A stretch of 64,000 nt of DNA. It comes from Xylanibacter rodentium (GTDB lineage Bacteria; Bacteroidota; Bacteroidia; Bacteroidales; Bacteroidaceae). The stretch covers positions 62,001 through 126,000 of the forward strand of contig NZ_JABKKE010000009.1 of assembly GCF_013166575.1 (NCBI RefSeq). The letters run 5' to 3'. The notes below the pieces were generated by a model. The model was not told where the DNA came from. It worked only from the letters and a program-made list of their open reading frames with translations, and searched no databases. Of the stretch, positions 26,841-37,882 are shown in pieces; the stretch's first letter is position 1; every line of letters starts with the position of its first letter. Made by a program: the position numbers and the translations under genes.

Positions 26841-28814
26841 TCATCCCTGCTGGATTTTCGTGATACTGCCTTCTTTATGTTGTGTTACAAGGATTGTCTC
26901 GATGGCTTTCTCTATACCCTCTTTGTCTATGCCTGTGATGTGTTGCAGCTCGGACACGGTGCCGTGCTCCACAAAACAGTCGGGCAAACCAAGACGTATT
27001 ATACGTGGACAATGGCCATGGTCGGCCATCCACTCAAGCACCGCCGAGCCTAACCCACCGCTGCGCGAACCGTCCTCGACAGTGACAACGCGACTGAAGC
27101 GTGAAGCCACTTCACCAAGTATGTGCCCATCGAGCGGCTTTAGAAAACGCATGTCGTAGTGGGCTATGCTCACACCGGCATGACTGCGTTCCACCTCGTC
27201 GATGGCTTTCGCGGCGGTATTGCCTGTCGGACCTATAGTAAGTACGGCCACATCGCGGCCCTCTTTCAGTTTTCGGCCGGTGCCGACGGTTATTTCCTCC
27301 AGCGGACAATGCCAATCGGTGCGTACACCGTGACCGCGCGGATAGCGTATCACAAACGTACCCTTGTCCGGCAGTTGCGCCGTATACATCAGTCTCCTCA
27401 ATTCACACTCGTCCATGGGCGAAGCTATCGTGAGGTTGGGAATAGGCCGTAGGGCGGCCATGTCGAAGGCACCGTGATGCGTGGCACCGTCTTCGCCAAC
27501 CAGTCCGGCACGGTCAAGACATATCACTACAGGCAGGCGCATGATGGCCACGTCGTGTATTATGTTGTCATATGCCCGTTGTGCAAATGCACTGTATATG
27601 TTGCAGAACGGCAGAAGTCCGTCCTTGGCCATACCTCCCGAAAAGGTCACGGCATGCCCCTCGGCTATGCCCACGTCGAAAGTCCGGTCGGGCATGGCCT
27701 CCATCATGATGTTCATCGAGCAGCCCGTCGGCATGGCCGGGGTCACTCCCACTATCTTAGGATTCTGTCTGGCCAGTTCGAGCAACGTGTGGCCGAACAC
27801 GTCCTGATATTTAGGCGGCATATCAGGAGCCTCATTCTTGATTATCCGGCCGGTGGCGGGATCAAACTTTCCCGGTGCATGCCAGATGGTGGCAGCCTTC
27901 TCCGCCGGTTCATATCCCTTGCCTTTAACGGTGTGCAGATGCAGCAGTTTAGGTCCTTTCATGTCCTTAAGCTGTCGCAGTATGCGCACAAGTTCCTTTA
28001 CGTTATGTCCGTTATAGGGACCGAAATAGCGGATGTTGAGTCCTTCAAAGATGTTCTGTTGGTGACTGATGGCCGATTTCAAGGCGTTGCCAAGACGTAT
28101 CAGCCCATTGCGGCGGTCATCGGCAAGATATCCCTTTGAACGCAACCAGTTGCCGGCACGGAAACGTAGGGCGTTGTAAGTCTCGTTGGTGTTCAACTGC
28201 AACAGATATTGCTTCATGCCGCCCACACTCCTGTCTATGCTCATATTGTTGTCATTCAGAATGATGAGCATGTCGTTGGGAGTGGAAGACACGTTGTTAA
28301 GTCCCTCGAAAGCCAGTCCGCCGCTCATGGCACCATCACCGATTACTGCCACGACATGACGCGGGGCGGCGTTTTCTCCACCAGACAGGAAGCCGTTTTT
28401 CTCCCTGCTTTTTTCCGCAACAGCCATTCCGAGCGCGGCGGATATGGAGTTGCTGGCATGCCCGCACACGAATGTGTCGTACTCGCTCTCTGCCGGGGAA
28501 GGGAAAGGCATTATGCCGTGCAGCTTGCGATTGGTGCAGAATTGCTCGCGACGCCCTGTGAGAATCTTATGCCCATAGGCCTGATGGCCCACATCCCATA
28601 CGATGCGGTCTTCCGGAGTGTTGTATACATAGTGCAGCGCGACTGTGATTTCCGCCACACCAAGACTTGAAGCCAGATGACCGGGATTGACCGACAACTC
28701 CTCAACGATGTCGCGACGCAACTCCTCGCAAACCTCCGGCAGCTGATCGACGGTCAGTCTGCGCAGATCATCAGGATACTTTATATGGCCGAGAAGGCCT
28801 AATTTGTTTTGCAT
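26841..28814 (-). CDS. dxs: 1-deoxy-D-xylulose-5-phosphate synthase
   Basis: 657 residues from the ATG at 28814 ([17 protein letters not shown]), 28 bases after a TATCTTTG box. The longer frame starts within that promoter. Key parts: [14 protein letters not shown] histidine region ([13 protein letters not shown]), the thiamine-diphosphate motif [16 protein letters not shown], the pyrimidine domain ([16 protein letters not shown]) and the transketolase C-terminal domain with [13 protein letters not shown]. It condenses pyruvate and glyceraldehyde 3-phosphate, the first step of MEP isoprenoid synthesis, and also supplies thiamine and pyridoxal precursors. It lies just upstream of the trk operon with a 64-base gap. 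Confidence 0.97.
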   Translation of the reverse strand: MQNKLGLLGHIKYPDDLRRLTVDQLPEVCEELRRDIVEELSVNPGHLASSLGVAEITVALHYVYNTPEDRIVWDVGHQAYGHKILTGRREQFCTNRKLHGIMPFPSPAESEYDTFVCGHASNSISAALGMAVAEKSREKNGFLSGGENAAPRHVVAVIGDGAMSGGLAFEGLNNVSSTPNDMLIILNDNNMSIDRSVGGMKQYLLQLNTNETYNALRFRAGNWLRSKGYLADDRRNGLIRLGNALKSAISHQQNIFEGLNIRYFGPYNGHNVKELVRILRQLKDMKGPKLLHLHTVKGKGYEPAEKAATIWHAPGKFDPATGRIIKNEAPDMPPKYQDVFGHTLLELARQNPKIVGVTPAMPTGCSMNIMMEAMPDRTFDVGIAEGHAVTFSGGMAKDGLLPFCNIYSAFAQRAYDNIIHDVAIMRLPVVICLDRAGLVGEDGATHHGAFDMAALRPIPNLTIASPMDECELRRLMYTAQLPDKGTFVIRYPRGHGVRTDWHCPLEEITVGTGRKLKEGRDVAVLTIGPTGNTAAKAIDEVERSHAGVSIAHYDMRFLKPLDGHILGEVASRFSRVVTVEDGSRSGGLGSAVLEWMADHGHCPRIIRLGLPDCFVEHGTVSELQHITGIDKEGIEKAIETILVTQHKEGSITKIQQG

Positions 28815-28841
28815 TACAGTCAACAAATATAAAATACGTTG

Positions 28842-28849
28842 CAAAGATA
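28842..28849 (-). promoter_or_regulatory. dxs: -7 box TATCTTTG of dxs
   Basis: On this strand TATCTTTG lies 28 bases upstream of the dxs ATG. Confidence 0.55.
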
Positions 28850-28891
28850 CGCTTTTATTTCGAGATAATTGTGAATAAGAACAGAAATCAG

Positions 28892-28899
28892 TACATTTG
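28892..28899 (+). promoter_or_regulatory. -7 box TACATTTG of the ketopantoate reductase-like gene
   Basis: TACATTTG lies 92 bases upstream of the ATG at 28992, divergent from dxs. Confidence 0.4.
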
Positions 28900-28991
28900 C
28901 AACACCAAGCCGTTGCGGAAAAGAATGAATGGCTTTTATCCGTCAGTCATCTTAAACAGATGATTACGGCTACTTTAATACATAATATACA

Positions 28992-29909
28992 ATGAGATAC
29001 GGAATAATAGGAACAGGAGCCGTGGGCGGATATTACGGCGGAATGCTTGCCCGTAAGGGCCACGAAGTACACTTTCTTCTGAACAGTGATTATGATTTTG
29101 TAGCCGCAAACGGCCTTCAAGTGGACTCGTGCAACGGCTCGTTCCGTCTGCCGCATGTCAACGCATGGCGCTCGGCTGCCGACATGCCGCAGTGCGACGT
29201 GGTGCTGGTATGCCTCAAGACCACCCTCAACCGCGCCCTCGCCACCATGCTGCCGCCGCTGCTTCACGAGCACACCCTCGTAGTGTTGATACAAAACGGC
29301 ATAGGTCCGGAGTACGATCTGCAGGCAATATTCCCGCACCTGAACATTGCAGCCGGACTGGCATTCATCTGTTCGGCCAAGATAGGGCCCGGACATATCG
29401 ACCACCAGTGTTACGGCAATATCAATATCGCCCCATACGGAAATGCCGACAAGGCTATCGTCCGACAGGTTGTTGACGACCTTAAAGCCTCGGGCGTAGG
29501 TGCTGCCCTGACCGGCTACGACGAGGCACGATGGAAAAAGGCCGTGTGGAACATGCCGTTCAACGGCATGACCGTGGTGCTCGACACCCGGACCGACCGT
29601 CTGCTTGCCTGTCCGTCCACACTTCAACTCGTGCGCGGACAGATGTCCGAAGTAATCGGAGCGGCCCGTGCACTCGGTGTGGAGGGTATCGACGAGGCCT
29701 TTGCCGACAAGATGATACGCAACACACTGGCAATGAAGCCGTATTCACCATCGATGAAACTCGACTATGACAACCGCCGTCCCATGGAGATATACTATCT
29801 CTACACACGCCCCATCGCAGAGGCGCGGCGGGCCGGCTTCGACATGCCGCGCCTGTCCATGCTCGAAGCCGAACTGAAATTCATACAAGAACGATATGCA
29901 GATAAGTAG
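28992..29909 (+). CDS. panE: Putative 2-dehydropantoate 2-reductase (ApbA/PanE family)
   Basis: 305 residues, the normal size. The NADP-binding loop GTGAVGGYYGGMLARKGHEV is at ~7-26. LVCLKTTLNRA and VVLIQNGIGPEYDL carry the conserved Lys and Asn-Gly. The C-terminal helical domain has the catalytic-type lysine in ARWKKAVWNMPFNGM and ends with DYDNRRPMEIYYL. It would reduce ketopantoate to pantoate for coenzyme A synthesis. Several paralogues of this family have other or unknown substrates, so panE is the best guess. It precedes an AraC regulator in the same direction with a 94-base gap. Confidence 0.85.
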   Translation: MRYGIIGTGAVGGYYGGMLARKGHEVHFLLNSDYDFVAANGLQVDSCNGSFRLPHVNAWRSAADMPQCDVVLVCLKTTLNRALATMLPPLLHEHTLVVLIQNGIGPEYDLQAIFPHLNIAAGLAFICSAKIGPGHIDHQCYGNINIAPYGNADKAIVRQVVDDLKASGVGAALTGYDEARWKKAVWNMPFNGMTVVLDTRTDRLLACPSTLQLVRGQMSEVIGAARALGVEGIDEAFADKMIRNTLAMKPYSPSMKLDYDNRRPMEIYYLYTRPIAEARRAGFDMPRLSMLEAELKFIQERYADK

Positions 29910-29964
29910 ATATTCAAGCTGAACCTTTTTTAATAAACAACAAAAGCGTCTGAAGAATTTTGAG

Positions 29965-29972
29965 TATCTTTG
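29965..29972 (+). promoter_or_regulatory. -7 box TATCTTTG of the AraC gene
   Basis: TATCTTTG lies 31 bases upstream of the ATG at 30004, so the regulator is probably transcribed separately from the upstream reductase. Confidence 0.5.
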
Positions 29973-30003
29973 CACACGAACCATCATAAAAGATACTGAA
30001 GTT

Positions 30004-30906
30004 ATGGAGAACGAGATATTCATAGACACAATAGAGACATACAACAACATATGGGGCTTGGAGACACGGCATCCGTTGGTGGCCGTGGTAGACTTGAACG
30101 GGCTGTCGCCCACTGCCGAACCCGCCGAGGTGACCTACCACTACGGCATATACTCACTGTGGCTCAAACAGACATATTGCGGTGATATCACTTACGGACG
30201 CCTGCCATACGACTATCAGGAGGGCACGGTGACGAGCTTTGCCCCGGGCCAGACTATCCACGTGAAGCATGCGCCCGACTATGTGCCCAGTGCTGTCGGT
30301 CTGCTTTTCCATCCCGACATGATACACGGCACATCGCTCGGACGCGACATACGCCAATACTCTTTCTTCGACTACTCCTCGCGCGAAGCTCTTCATCTAT
30401 CGGAAAATGAGAAGGCCATCTTCCGCGACTGCCTCGACAAAATACGGCAGGAGACGGAACGGCCCGCAGACAGCCACAGCCGCAAACTGATATGCCGCAA
30501 CATAGAACTGCTGCTCGACTACTGCATGCGCTTCTACGACAGGCAGTTCAACACACGACGCGACGCCAATCTCGACATTCTCACACGCTTTGAAGACGAA
30601 CTGAACAGCTATTTCCATGGCTCCGCGCTTAGAGACGGGCTGCCGTCTGTCAAATACTTTGCCGAACGTTGTTTCCTTTCGCCCAACTATTTCGGCGACC
30701 TCGTGAAGAAGGAAACGGGCCGCACGCCTCAGGATTTCATCCAGACCAAGATAATAGAACTTTCGAAGGAAGAGCTGCTGGGCACCAAAAAGACAGTGAG
30801 CGAGATTGCATACGGGCTCGGATTCCAATATTCGCAACACTTCAACCGATATTTCAAACGCAACGTGGGCCGCACACCGAGCGAATACCGCAGGGAGATG
30901 GCATGA
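30004..30906 (+). CDS. AraC-family transcriptional regulator
   Basis: 300 residues. The C-terminal ~100 residues form the two helix-turn-helix units: SVKYFAERCFLSPNYFGDLV and the recognition part KTVSEIAYGLGFQYSQHFNR, followed by GRTPSEYRR. The N-terminal part looks like a cupin-type sensing domain (YHYGIYSLWLKQ, ending near HPDMIHGT) that may bind a small ligand. In Bacteroidales such regulators often control a nearby oxidoreductase or permease. No divergent target is visible here. The 3' end is followed by a long dispersed repeat. Confidence 0.9.
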   Translation: MENEIFIDTIETYNNIWGLETRHPLVAVVDLNGLSPTAEPAEVTYHYGIYSLWLKQTYCGDITYGRLPYDYQEGTVTSFAPGQTIHVKHAPDYVPSAVGLLFHPDMIHGTSLGRDIRQYSFFDYSSREALHLSENEKAIFRDCLDKIRQETERPADSHSRKLICRNIELLLDYCMRFYDRQFNTRRDANLDILTRFEDELNSYFHGSALRDGLPSVKYFAERCFLSPNYFGDLVKKETGRTPQDFIQTKIIELSKEELLGTKKTVSEIAYGLGFQYSQHFNRYFKRNVGRTPSEYRREMA

Positions 30907-31062
30907 CCCCCAAACCGGATTGGCCAAACTGCCGGCAAGGGCTTCATACACGCAGCCTGTCATCTGTTGTCCGCGAAATGCATCCGTCGGACCGTCAGTT
31001 TGAATTTATTTTACTTTAACGTATGTTAAGCGACATCCGTATCGCGATTTCCGGACAAGGCT

Positions 31063-31338
31063 CCGAAAATCGCGTTTTTTGCTTCAAACAGGGAGTGCTG
31101 ATTATCAGCATGTTACAACAACAAGGCTTTGTCAAGAAAGCAGAGAGGGCCGTTTCGCCTTGCAATAAGGCCGTTATTGCATTGCGAAACAGGCCTCCTT
31201 GCACTGCGAAACGGCCGTTGCGGGAGTGCCGGGAGGCCCTTACGGCAGGAAAATATGGCAAAAAACGCGTGTAAAGAAAGCAGAGAAGGCCTCCCGGCTT
31301 TTCTATTTCACGAAAAACAAAATGCGTTTTTTTCAGAA
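31063..31338 (+). repeat. Long dispersed intergenic repeat, copy B
   Basis: Homologous over its length to 11289-11576, same orientation. The outer palindrome GGCCGTTTC (31148-31156) / GAAACGGCC (31208-31216) is kept exactly, while the inner arm has diverged (GGCCTCCTTGCA instead of GGCCTTATTGCAA). The twofold internal AAGAAAGCAGAGA is kept, as is the run of T after TGCG at the end. Frames across it encode arginine-rich nonsense, often annotated as small proteins. Confidence 0.85.
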
Positions 31339-31565
31339 TAATACATACATTATTGTCTGTGACGGATGCCATCGCACAAACGATGTTCCGGCCTTTTGAC
31401 CGGCTCGACAGGTCCAAGCCGGCATGTCTCTGAATAAACAGCATTAATAAGCAATGATGATTTTCATATATCATCAACGCAAAGATAAAACACCCGCATC
31501 AAAACAGTGCATGCAAATATACGGAATAATCATAAACCCCCGAACTTAAAAAAACGTGTTATTTC

Positions 31566-31596
31566 TTTGCAGTTTGAATCGTTTGCTGTATCTTTG
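31566..31596 (+). promoter_or_regulatory. cysE: Promoter TTTG-N19-TATCTTTG of cysE
   Basis: TTTG (31566-31569) and TATCTTTG (31589-31596) are spaced 19 bases apart, an exact match to the Bacteroides consensus, 27 bases before the ATG at 31624. Confidence 0.7.
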
Positions 31597-31623
31597 CAAC
31601 GCAAAATATTGATACAACGACAG

Positions 31624-32517
31624 ATGAGTACTTCAGACTTCACTCATATCTTGACACGAACGGTAGACAAACTATCAGAGCCAAAATCATTGGAGGGGCT
31701 TTTTCATCAACACCGTGACGGCAATCCGCTGCCGTCGGGCAAAACTCTTGAAGAGATTATAGAGTTGTCGCGTGCCATATTGTTTCCCGGATATTTCGGC
31801 AAGTCGTCTGTCAATATCAGCACCATCCGCTATCACATCGGTGTCAACATCGAACGCATGTATACCCTGCTGTCCGACCAGATTATGGCCGGCCTGTGCT
31901 TCTCGTGCACGGCAAGCCACGAGGCAGGCATTCCGCAGGCGTGCCGCTGCAAGGCCGAAACCATGGCCGCAAGACTCATAGAGAAGCTGCCGGAGATACG
32001 CCGCATACTGGCCACCGACGTCGAGGCGGCATACAATGGCGATCCGGCGGCCGAGAACTACGGCGAAATAATATCGTGCTATCCCGTGATAAAGGCTCTT
32101 GTAAACTATCGGATAGCCCATGAGCTGCTTGTGCTCGGCGTGCCGCTGATACCGAGAATAATATCGGAGATGGCCCACTCGGAGACCGGCATCGACATAC
32201 ATCCCGGAGCACAGATAGGCCATCACTTCACGATAGACCACGGCACGGGCGTGGTGATAGGCGCCACATGCATCATCGGCAACAACGTGAAACTGTATCA
32301 GGGAGTTACGCTCGGGGCAAAGAGTTTTCCGCTCGACGCCCAAGGCAACCCGATAAAGGGCATAGCCCGACACCCCATACTCGAGGACAACGTTGTCGTA
32401 TACTCCAACGCTACCATACTCGGACGCATCACGATAGGGCGGGGCTCCATCGTGGGGGCCAATATATGGGTGACGGAGGATATGGAACCGGAAAGCAGAA
32501 AATACAAAAGACAATAA
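31624..32517 (+). CDS. cysE: Serine O-acetyltransferase
   Basis: 297 residues from the ATG at 31624; the longer frame runs back through the promoter. The N-terminal half is helical. The C-terminal half is a left-handed beta-helix with hexapeptide repeats (GIDIHPGAQIGHHFTIDHGT, continuing to VVIGATCIIGNNV). It contains the catalytic Asp-His pair in IDHGTG and the RHPILED region seen in serine acetyltransferases. It makes O-acetylserine from serine and acetyl-CoA, the precursor of cysteine. No cysK is adjacent. It has a textbook promoter and precedes the methyltransferase gene by 141 bases. Confidence 0.92.
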   Translation: MSTSDFTHILTRTVDKLSEPKSLEGLFHQHRDGNPLPSGKTLEEIIELSRAILFPGYFGKSSVNISTIRYHIGVNIERMYTLLSDQIMAGLCFSCTASHEAGIPQACRCKAETMAARLIEKLPEIRRILATDVEAAYNGDPAAENYGEIISCYPVIKALVNYRIAHELLVLGVPLIPRIISEMAHSETGIDIHPGAQIGHHFTIDHGTGVVIGATCIIGNNVKLYQGVTLGAKSFPLDAQGNPIKGIARHPILEDNVVVYSNATILGRITIGRGSIVGANIWVTEDMEPESRKYKRQ

Positions 32518-32658
32518 AGGATTATAACAGAAACAAGGCGAACAATCTGTCGTTTCCGTCAAGCAGGATAAACATAGCCCGACTTGTTATTGCTACATAC
32601 AATGGCGAAAATACCAAAGACGAAACCGGACAATACCGCTCGCTGAACAAAAAGACAA

Positions 32659-34224
32659 ATGAAACAGGAATTCGAACTGATTGCCAAAACATTCATGGGC
32701 CTGGAGCCCGTACTGGCAAAAGAACTGACACAACTGGGTGCTAACAATGTGCAGATAGGACGGCGAATGGTATCGTTCACGGGAGACAAGGAACTGATGT
32801 ACAGAGCCAACTTCCAACTGCACACCGCCATAAGAATACTCAAGCCGATAAGCCACTTCAAGGCGAAATCGGCCGACGATGTATACAACGAAGTCAAAAA
32901 GATTGACTGGACGAAATATATATCACTCGACAATACATTTTCCGTTGACTCTGTGGTTTTCTCAGAAGAGTTCCGCCACTCCAAGTTTGTGTCATACAAG
33001 GTTAAGGATGCCATTGTAGACCTGTTTCGCGAAACCACAGGCAAACGGCCCAACATCAGTGTGACCAATCCCGATCTGCGCCTCAACATGCACATAGCCG
33101 AAGACCTATGCACACTGTCGCTCGACTCGAGCGGAGAGAGCCTGCACCGACGCGGCTACCGTCAGGAAAGTGTGGAGGCACCGCTCAACGAGGTTCTCGC
33201 CGCCGGTATGATTCTTATGACAGGCTGGCAGGGAGAAACCGACTTCATCGATCCCATGTGCGGCTCGGGTACACTGCCAATCGAAGCCGCCCTCATTGCA
33301 CGCAACATGGCTCCCGGACTGTTCCGTAAGGAATTTGCCTTTGAAAAATGGGCCGACTTCGACAAGGACCTTTTTGACTCCATCTACAACGATGACTCGC
33401 AGGAACGCGAGTTCAACCACAAGATATACGGCTACGACATCGACATCAAAGCCGTAAATACGGCACGCCTCAACGTAAAAGCCGCCGGTCTGACAGGTGA
33501 CATCGTTATAAACGAAGCCGACTTCAAGACATTCACCATGCCGGCAGAGAAGAGCATAATGGTCACCAACCCGCCTTACGGAGAGCGCATATCCACCCCT
33601 GACCTGCTCGGCACGTACAAGATGATAGGCGAAAGACTGAAACACCAGTTTGTCAACAACGACGCATGGATATTGAGCTACCGCGAGGAATGCTTCGACC
33701 AGATAGGTCTGAAGCCGTCGGTAAAGATTCCGCTCTTCAACGGTTCGCTGGAATGCGAATTCCGCAAGTACCAGATATTCGACGGCAAACTGAAAGATTT
33801 CCGCGGTGACGGCGGCATCGTCAAGACCGAAGAGGAAAAGAAACAGATGGCTGAAAGGAAATTCAAGAAAGAACGTGAATTCAAAAAGCGCAACGACAAC
33901 AACTACGAAAACAGCAGCAACAACGAAGATAACGACATTCGTTCGTTCAAATTCCATCACCGTGACCTTGACAGCATTCTGAACCGCGACCGTAAGCGCA
34001 CCGGTGGGGAAAGGGAAAAGAAAAATTTTGACCGCGAGCGCAATGAGACCGGACGCGACCGCAAAAGATCCAACCGCCCCAACCGCGATTGGAACGGAAA
34101 GGACCGAGACCGTGACGTCAAAAGCCGAGGCGGGCATGAACGTTTCGACCGTAGCGGGAAGAAGTTCGACAAAGGGAAACGTGACTTAGGAAGAAAATCC
34201 AAGAAATACGACGATGAGGATTAA
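32659..34224 (+). CDS. THUMP-domain class I RNA methyltransferase (RlmL/TrmN-like) with charged tail
   Basis: 521 residues. The THUMP RNA-binding domain is at ~45-155. The Rossmann methyltransferase domain follows, with motif I DPMCGSGTLPIEAALIAR (~197-214) and the catalytic NPPYGERIS (~302-310) of N2-guanine methyltransferases. E. coli RlmL methylates G2445 of 23S rRNA with its equivalent half. The last ~130 residues are a low-complexity tail of Arg, Asp, Lys, Gly and Asn (for example RDRKRSNRPNRDWNGK), probably disordered and RNA-binding. The stop overlaps the start of the peptidase gene by 11 bases. Confidence 0.88.
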   Translation: MKQEFELIAKTFMGLEPVLAKELTQLGANNVQIGRRMVSFTGDKELMYRANFQLHTAIRILKPISHFKAKSADDVYNEVKKIDWTKYISLDNTFSVDSVVFSEEFRHSKFVSYKVKDAIVDLFRETTGKRPNISVTNPDLRLNMHIAEDLCTLSLDSSGESLHRRGYRQESVEAPLNEVLAAGMILMTGWQGETDFIDPMCGSGTLPIEAALIARNMAPGLFRKEFAFEKWADFDKDLFDSIYNDDSQEREFNHKIYGYDIDIKAVNTARLNVKAAGLTGDIVINEADFKTFTMPAEKSIMVTNPPYGERISTPDLLGTYKMIGERLKHQFVNNDAWILSYREECFDQIGLKPSVKIPLFNGSLECEFRKYQIFDGKLKDFRGDGGIVKTEEEKKQMAERKFKKEREFKKRNDNNYENSSNNEDNDIRSFKFHHRDLDSILNRDRKRTGGEREKKNFDRERNETGRDRKRSNRPNRDWNGKDRDRDVKSRGGHERFDRSGKKFDKGKRDLGRKSKKYDDED

Positions 34225-36445
34225 ACACAACATAGCATTATCTTTGTTGCTCATGCTGCCATTGCCTGCCATTCAGAACATGCCGTCGCCCGTCGACAGC
34301 GCTCAGGCGCAACAGTTGAAACAGTTCAGCCTGGAAGATCTCAACTTCGGCGGTACCAACTACCGCAACATGATACCGGCCAACATGTATCTGACATGGT
34401 GGGGCGACCGGCTGATGTATCAGGACGCCGAAGAATGGGGCACGGTGGACATGAAAACGGGCTGCAAAACCAAAGTGGCGACACTCGAAGAGGTGAACAA
34501 GACTCTTCAAGAGGGCAAGATTCGCTCGGCCATGAGCGTGCGCTTCCCCTACCCCGACCGGACGTTAGCCCTGCTCGGCAACAGCCGTGAGCGCATACTG
34601 TACAATTGGGCGGAAGGCAAAGTGGAATGGCGACAGCCGTGTGAAGGAGAGACAGAGAGCAACTGGAACACTGTGTCCAAGGCTGTGGCTTTCGTCAGAG
34701 ACAACCAACTCTGCGTGACCGATGCCAAAGGCAACACCAAAGTGCTGACCAAAGACGGCAGCCGCGAGATTGTATACGGACAGGCCGTACACCGCAACGA
34801 ATTCGGTATAATGAAAGGGATATTCTGGAACGCAGATGGCACAAAGTTCGCTTTTTACCGCATGGACCAGACCATGGTGACCGACTATCCGCAGGTAAAC
34901 ACATTCACACGAGTGGCCGAAGAGGAACCAGACAAATATCCGATGGCCGGAATGACAAGCCATAAAGTCACTGTGGGCATATACGACATGGCGGCAGACC
35001 GGACCGTATATCTTGACGCAGGCGACCCTACCGACCGCTATTTCACCAACATCGCATGGAATCCCGACGGGAAGACGGTCTACATGTTCGAGCTCAACCG
35101 CGACCAGAACGACTGTGCCCTTGTGAGCTACGATGCAGCCACAGGCAACCGGCTCGACACACTCTATCGCGAAACGAGCGAAAAGTATGTGGAGCCGCTG
35201 AATCCGATTGTATTCCTGCCATGGGACAACACCAAATTCATCATCCAAAGCCAACGCGACGGCTACAACCATCTGTATCTCGCAGACGCCAATACACGGC
35301 TCTATCCCGAAATGGTGTCTACGGATGCGGGCTTCAGATACAGCAAATCGCTGAAGACGCGACAACTCACGAAAGGCAACTTCATAGTGCAGCGCCTCAT
35401 CGGGTTCAACACCAGACAGAAATCAATAATCATCGAGGCCAATGCCGCCAATCCGCTGCAGTGCAACATATATGCCGTAAACACAAAGAACGGACGTATG
35501 ACACCGCTCGACAACGGTCGCGGAGTTCACTACGGCGTGCTGTCGGCTTCGGGAAATGCGCTTTACGACAAATACAGTGAGCCGGACGTTCCACGCAATA
35601 TCGAAGTGGTCAACACATCGTCGGCCAAACGAGACATGATATTCAGCGCTCCGGACCCGTGGAAAGGGTATGCCGTGCCGGAATATTCTACAGGCAGCAT
35701 AAAGGCCGCTGACGGAAAGACCGACCTGTACTGGCGCATGGTGAAGCCCATCGGGTTCGACCCCGCAAAGAAATATCCGACGGTGGTCTACGTCTATGGC
35801 GGACCGCATGCACACAATGTGGATGCACGCTGGCACTGGGCGAGCCGTTCGTGGGAGACGTATATGGCACAGAAAGGCTACCTGCTCTTCATTCTCGACA
35901 ACCGTGGCAGCGAAAACCGCGGCACGGAATTCGAGCAGGCCACATTCCGCCATCTGGGACAGGAGGAGATGAAAGACCAGATGAAGGGCGTGGAATATCT
36001 CAAGACGCTGCCATACGTGGATACCGGCCGCATGGGTGTGCACGGATGGAGCTACGGAGGATTCATGACAATATCGCTGATGACCAATTATCCGGAGGTG
36101 TTCAAAGTGGGCGTGGCCGGTGGTCCTGTCATCGACTGGAAATGGTATGAAGTGATGTACGGCGAGCGCTATATGGACACACCCGACAGCAATCCCGACG
36201 GCTACAGGCAGACAAGCCTGCTTGACAAGGCAAAAAATCTGAAAGGCAAGCTGCAGATTATAATAGGCATGAACGACCCGACCGTAGTTCCGCAACATGC
36301 TCTTCAGTTCATCAATGCCTGTACCGAGGCCGGCACCCAACCTGACTTCTTCGTATATCCCGGTGAGGGCCACAACATGATGGGGCACAAGAGCGTACAT
36401 CTGCACGAAAGAATTACACAGTATTTTGAAGACTATCTAAAATAA
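34214..36445 (+). CDS. Dipeptidyl peptidase IV-like serine peptidase (S9B)
   Basis: 743 residues with an N-terminal signal ([19 protein letters not shown]), so it is exported. The N-terminal eight-bladed propeller (~40-490) includes [20 protein letters not shown], the usual substrate-anchoring region of bacterial members. The C-terminal hydrolase domain has nucleophile Ser613 in GWSYGGFM, Asp688 in [11 protein letters not shown] and His720 in GEGHNMMG. The Asp region lacks the usual DDN triplet, a mild divergence. It releases X-Pro/X-Ala dipeptides from peptide N termini, useful for peptide-fermenting gut Bacteroidota. It is translationally coupled to the methyltransferase and followed 8 bases later by purD. 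Confidence 0.92.
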   Translation: MRIKHNIALSLLLMLPLPAIQNMPSPVDSAQAQQLKQFSLEDLNFGGTNYRNMIPANMYLTWWGDRLMYQDAEEWGTVDMKTGCKTKVATLEEVNKTLQEGKIRSAMSVRFPYPDRTLALLGNSRERILYNWAEGKVEWRQPCEGETESNWNTVSKAVAFVRDNQLCVTDAKGNTKVLTKDGSREIVYGQAVHRNEFGIMKGIFWNADGTKFAFYRMDQTMVTDYPQVNTFTRVAEEEPDKYPMAGMTSHKVTVGIYDMAADRTVYLDAGDPTDRYFTNIAWNPDGKTVYMFELNRDQNDCALVSYDAATGNRLDTLYRETSEKYVEPLNPIVFLPWDNTKFIIQSQRDGYNHLYLADANTRLYPEMVSTDAGFRYSKSLKTRQLTKGNFIVQRLIGFNTRQKSIIIEANAANPLQCNIYAVNTKNGRMTPLDNGRGVHYGVLSASGNALYDKYSEPDVPRNIEVVNTSSAKRDMIFSAPDPWKGYAVPEYSTGSIKAADGKTDLYWRMVKPIGFDPAKKYPTVVYVYGGPHAHNVDARWHWASRSWETYMAQKGYLLFILDNRGSENRGTEFEQATFRHLGQEEMKDQMKGVEYLKTLPYVDTGRMGVHGWSYGGFMTISLMTNYPEVFKVGVAGGPVIDWKWYEVMYGERYMDTPDSNPDGYRQTSLLDKAKNLKGKLQIIIGMNDPTVVPQHALQFINACTEAGTQPDFFVYPGEGHNMMGHKSVHLHERITQYFEDYLK

Positions 36446-36452
36446 GAACGAC

Positions 36453-37721
36453 ATGAAGATATTATTGTTAGGAAGCGGCGGACGCGAGCATGCACTGGCA
36501 TGGAAAATTGCACGCAGCCCGAAAGTGGAGAAACTGTTTATCGCTCCCGGCAATGCCGGAACATCCGGATGCGGTGAAAATGTGGCAATAAAGGCCGACG
36601 ACTTCGAAGCCTTGAAAGCATTTGTCGCAGAAAACGGTGTGGACATGGTGGTGGTCGGTCCGGAAGACCCGCTCGTAAAGGGTATATACGATGACTTCAA
36701 GGCCGACGGACGCACCAAGGACATACCTGTGATAGGCCCTTCAAAGGCCGGTGCCGTGCTCGAAGGCAGCAAGGACTTTGCCAAAGGATTCATGCAACGT
36801 CACAATATCCCTACTGCAAGATACAGGACATTCGACGGAAACACGCTCGAAGAGGGCCTGAAGTTCCTCGAGACCCTGCAAGCTCCATACGTACTCAAGG
36901 CCGACGGACTGTGTGCCGGCAAGGGTGTGCTGATACTGCCGACGCTCGACGAAGCCAAGAAAGAACTGAAAGAGATGCTCGGAGGAATGTTCGGAGGCGC
37001 ATCGGCACAAGTGGTCATTGAGGAATACCTCAGCGGTATAGAGTGTTCGGTATTCGTCCTCACAGACGGCAAGAACTATAAGATTCTGCCTGAGGCAAAG
37101 GACTACAAGCGCATCGGTGAGGGTGATACAGGTCTGAATACCGGTGGCATGGGCAGCGTTACACCTGTCCCGTTTGCCACTAAAGAATGGATGCAGAAGG
37201 TGGAAGAACGCATCATACGCCCCACTGTCGAAGGACTGGCGGAAGAGGGCATCACCTACAAGGGATTCATCTTCTTCGGCCTCATCAACGTAAATAATGA
37301 GCCAATGGTGATAGAATACAACTGCCGTATGGGCGACCCGGAGACGGAGAGCGTGATGCTGCGACTGAAAAGTGACATCGTTGACCTGTTTGAAGGTGTG
37401 GCCTGCGGCGACCTTGACAAGCGCACTATAGAGTTTGACGAACGTGCCGCAGTATGTGTGATGCTCGTCAGCGGAGGTTATCCGCAGAAATACCAAAAAG
37501 GTTACCCCATCACAGGTATCGACAAGGTTGAGGACAGCATCGTATTCCATGCAGGAACAGCATCCAAGGACGGACAGACCGTAACCGCCGGCGGACGCGT
37601 AATCGCCATAAGTTCATATGGCAAAGACAAGGCCGAGGCTCTGCAGAAATCGTTTGAAGAGGCTCTGAAAATTGATTTTACCGACAAGTACTTCCGCCGC
37701 GACATAGGAGCGGACCTGTAA
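36453..37721 (+). CDS. purD: Phosphoribosylamine-glycine ligase
   Basis: 422 residues, normal size. It starts [20 protein letters not shown], the family signature. The ATP-grasp core is visible as [17 protein letters not shown] (~147-163), with [12 protein letters not shown] and [17 protein letters not shown] further on. It catalyses the second step of de novo purine synthesis (phosphoribosylamine + glycine + ATP to GAR). Its ATG is eight bases after the peptidase stop, so the two are in one transcript. A large perfect palindrome follows its stop. Confidence 0.97.
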   Translation: MKILLLGSGGREHALAWKIARSPKVEKLFIAPGNAGTSGCGENVAIKADDFEALKAFVAENGVDMVVVGPEDPLVKGIYDDFKADGRTKDIPVIGPSKAGAVLEGSKDFAKGFMQRHNIPTARYRTFDGNTLEEGLKFLETLQAPYVLKADGLCAGKGVLILPTLDEAKKELKEMLGGMFGGASAQVVIEEYLSGIECSVFVLTDGKNYKILPEAKDYKRIGEGDTGLNTGGMGSVTPVPFATKEWMQKVEERIIRPTVEGLAEEGITYKGFIFFGLINVNNEPMVIEYNCRMGDPETESVMLRLKSDIVDLFEGVACGDLDKRTIEFDERAAVCVMLVSGGYPQKYQKGYPITGIDKVEDSIVFHAGTASKDGQTVTAGGRVIAISSYGKDKAEALQKSFEEALKIDFTDKYFRRDIGADL

Positions 37722-37745
37722 GCGTCTAAAATTGAAAGTTGAGAA

Positions 37746-37882
37746 TTGAGAATAATTGAGAATTGAGAATTGAAAGTTGAGAATTATGATATGCTTCAAG
37801 ACTTCCACACAACATAAGCGAACACTTTATGCAGCATATCATAATTCTCAACTTTCAATTCTCAATTCTCAATTATTCTCAA
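37746..37882. repeat. 49 bp perfect inverted repeat built of TTGAGAAT units
   Basis: The arm at 37746-37794 is the exact complement of 37834-37882, with a 39-base loop. Both arms consist of repeated units TTGAGAAT and TTGAAAGT, and similar units extend beyond the perfect part on both sides (about 37731-37900). It lies between purD and the next gene. The RNA would be a very stable AU-rich hairpin and could terminate or insulate transcription. AT-rich arrays of this type recur in Bacteroidota intergenic DNA. Confidence 0.9.

Larger units (their letters stand above)
30907..31623. other. Intergenic region between AraC gene and cysE
   Basis: No gene is recognised. It is largely occupied by copy B of the long dispersed repeat (31063-31338), then AT-rich sequence leading to the cysE promoter. 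Confidence 0.6.

Noticed and set aside
28891..28900. A second GTACATTTGC, identical to the candidate attachment core
   Set aside because: It is positioned as an ordinary -7 promoter box of the reductase gene with no mobile genes nearby. It shows that the core motif is not specific, so the call at 3373 is kept at low confidence.
33106..34137. 343-codon minus-strand frame across the methyltransferase
   Set aside because: Shadow frame; valine- and phenylalanine-rich because the charged tail on the other strand is low complexity.
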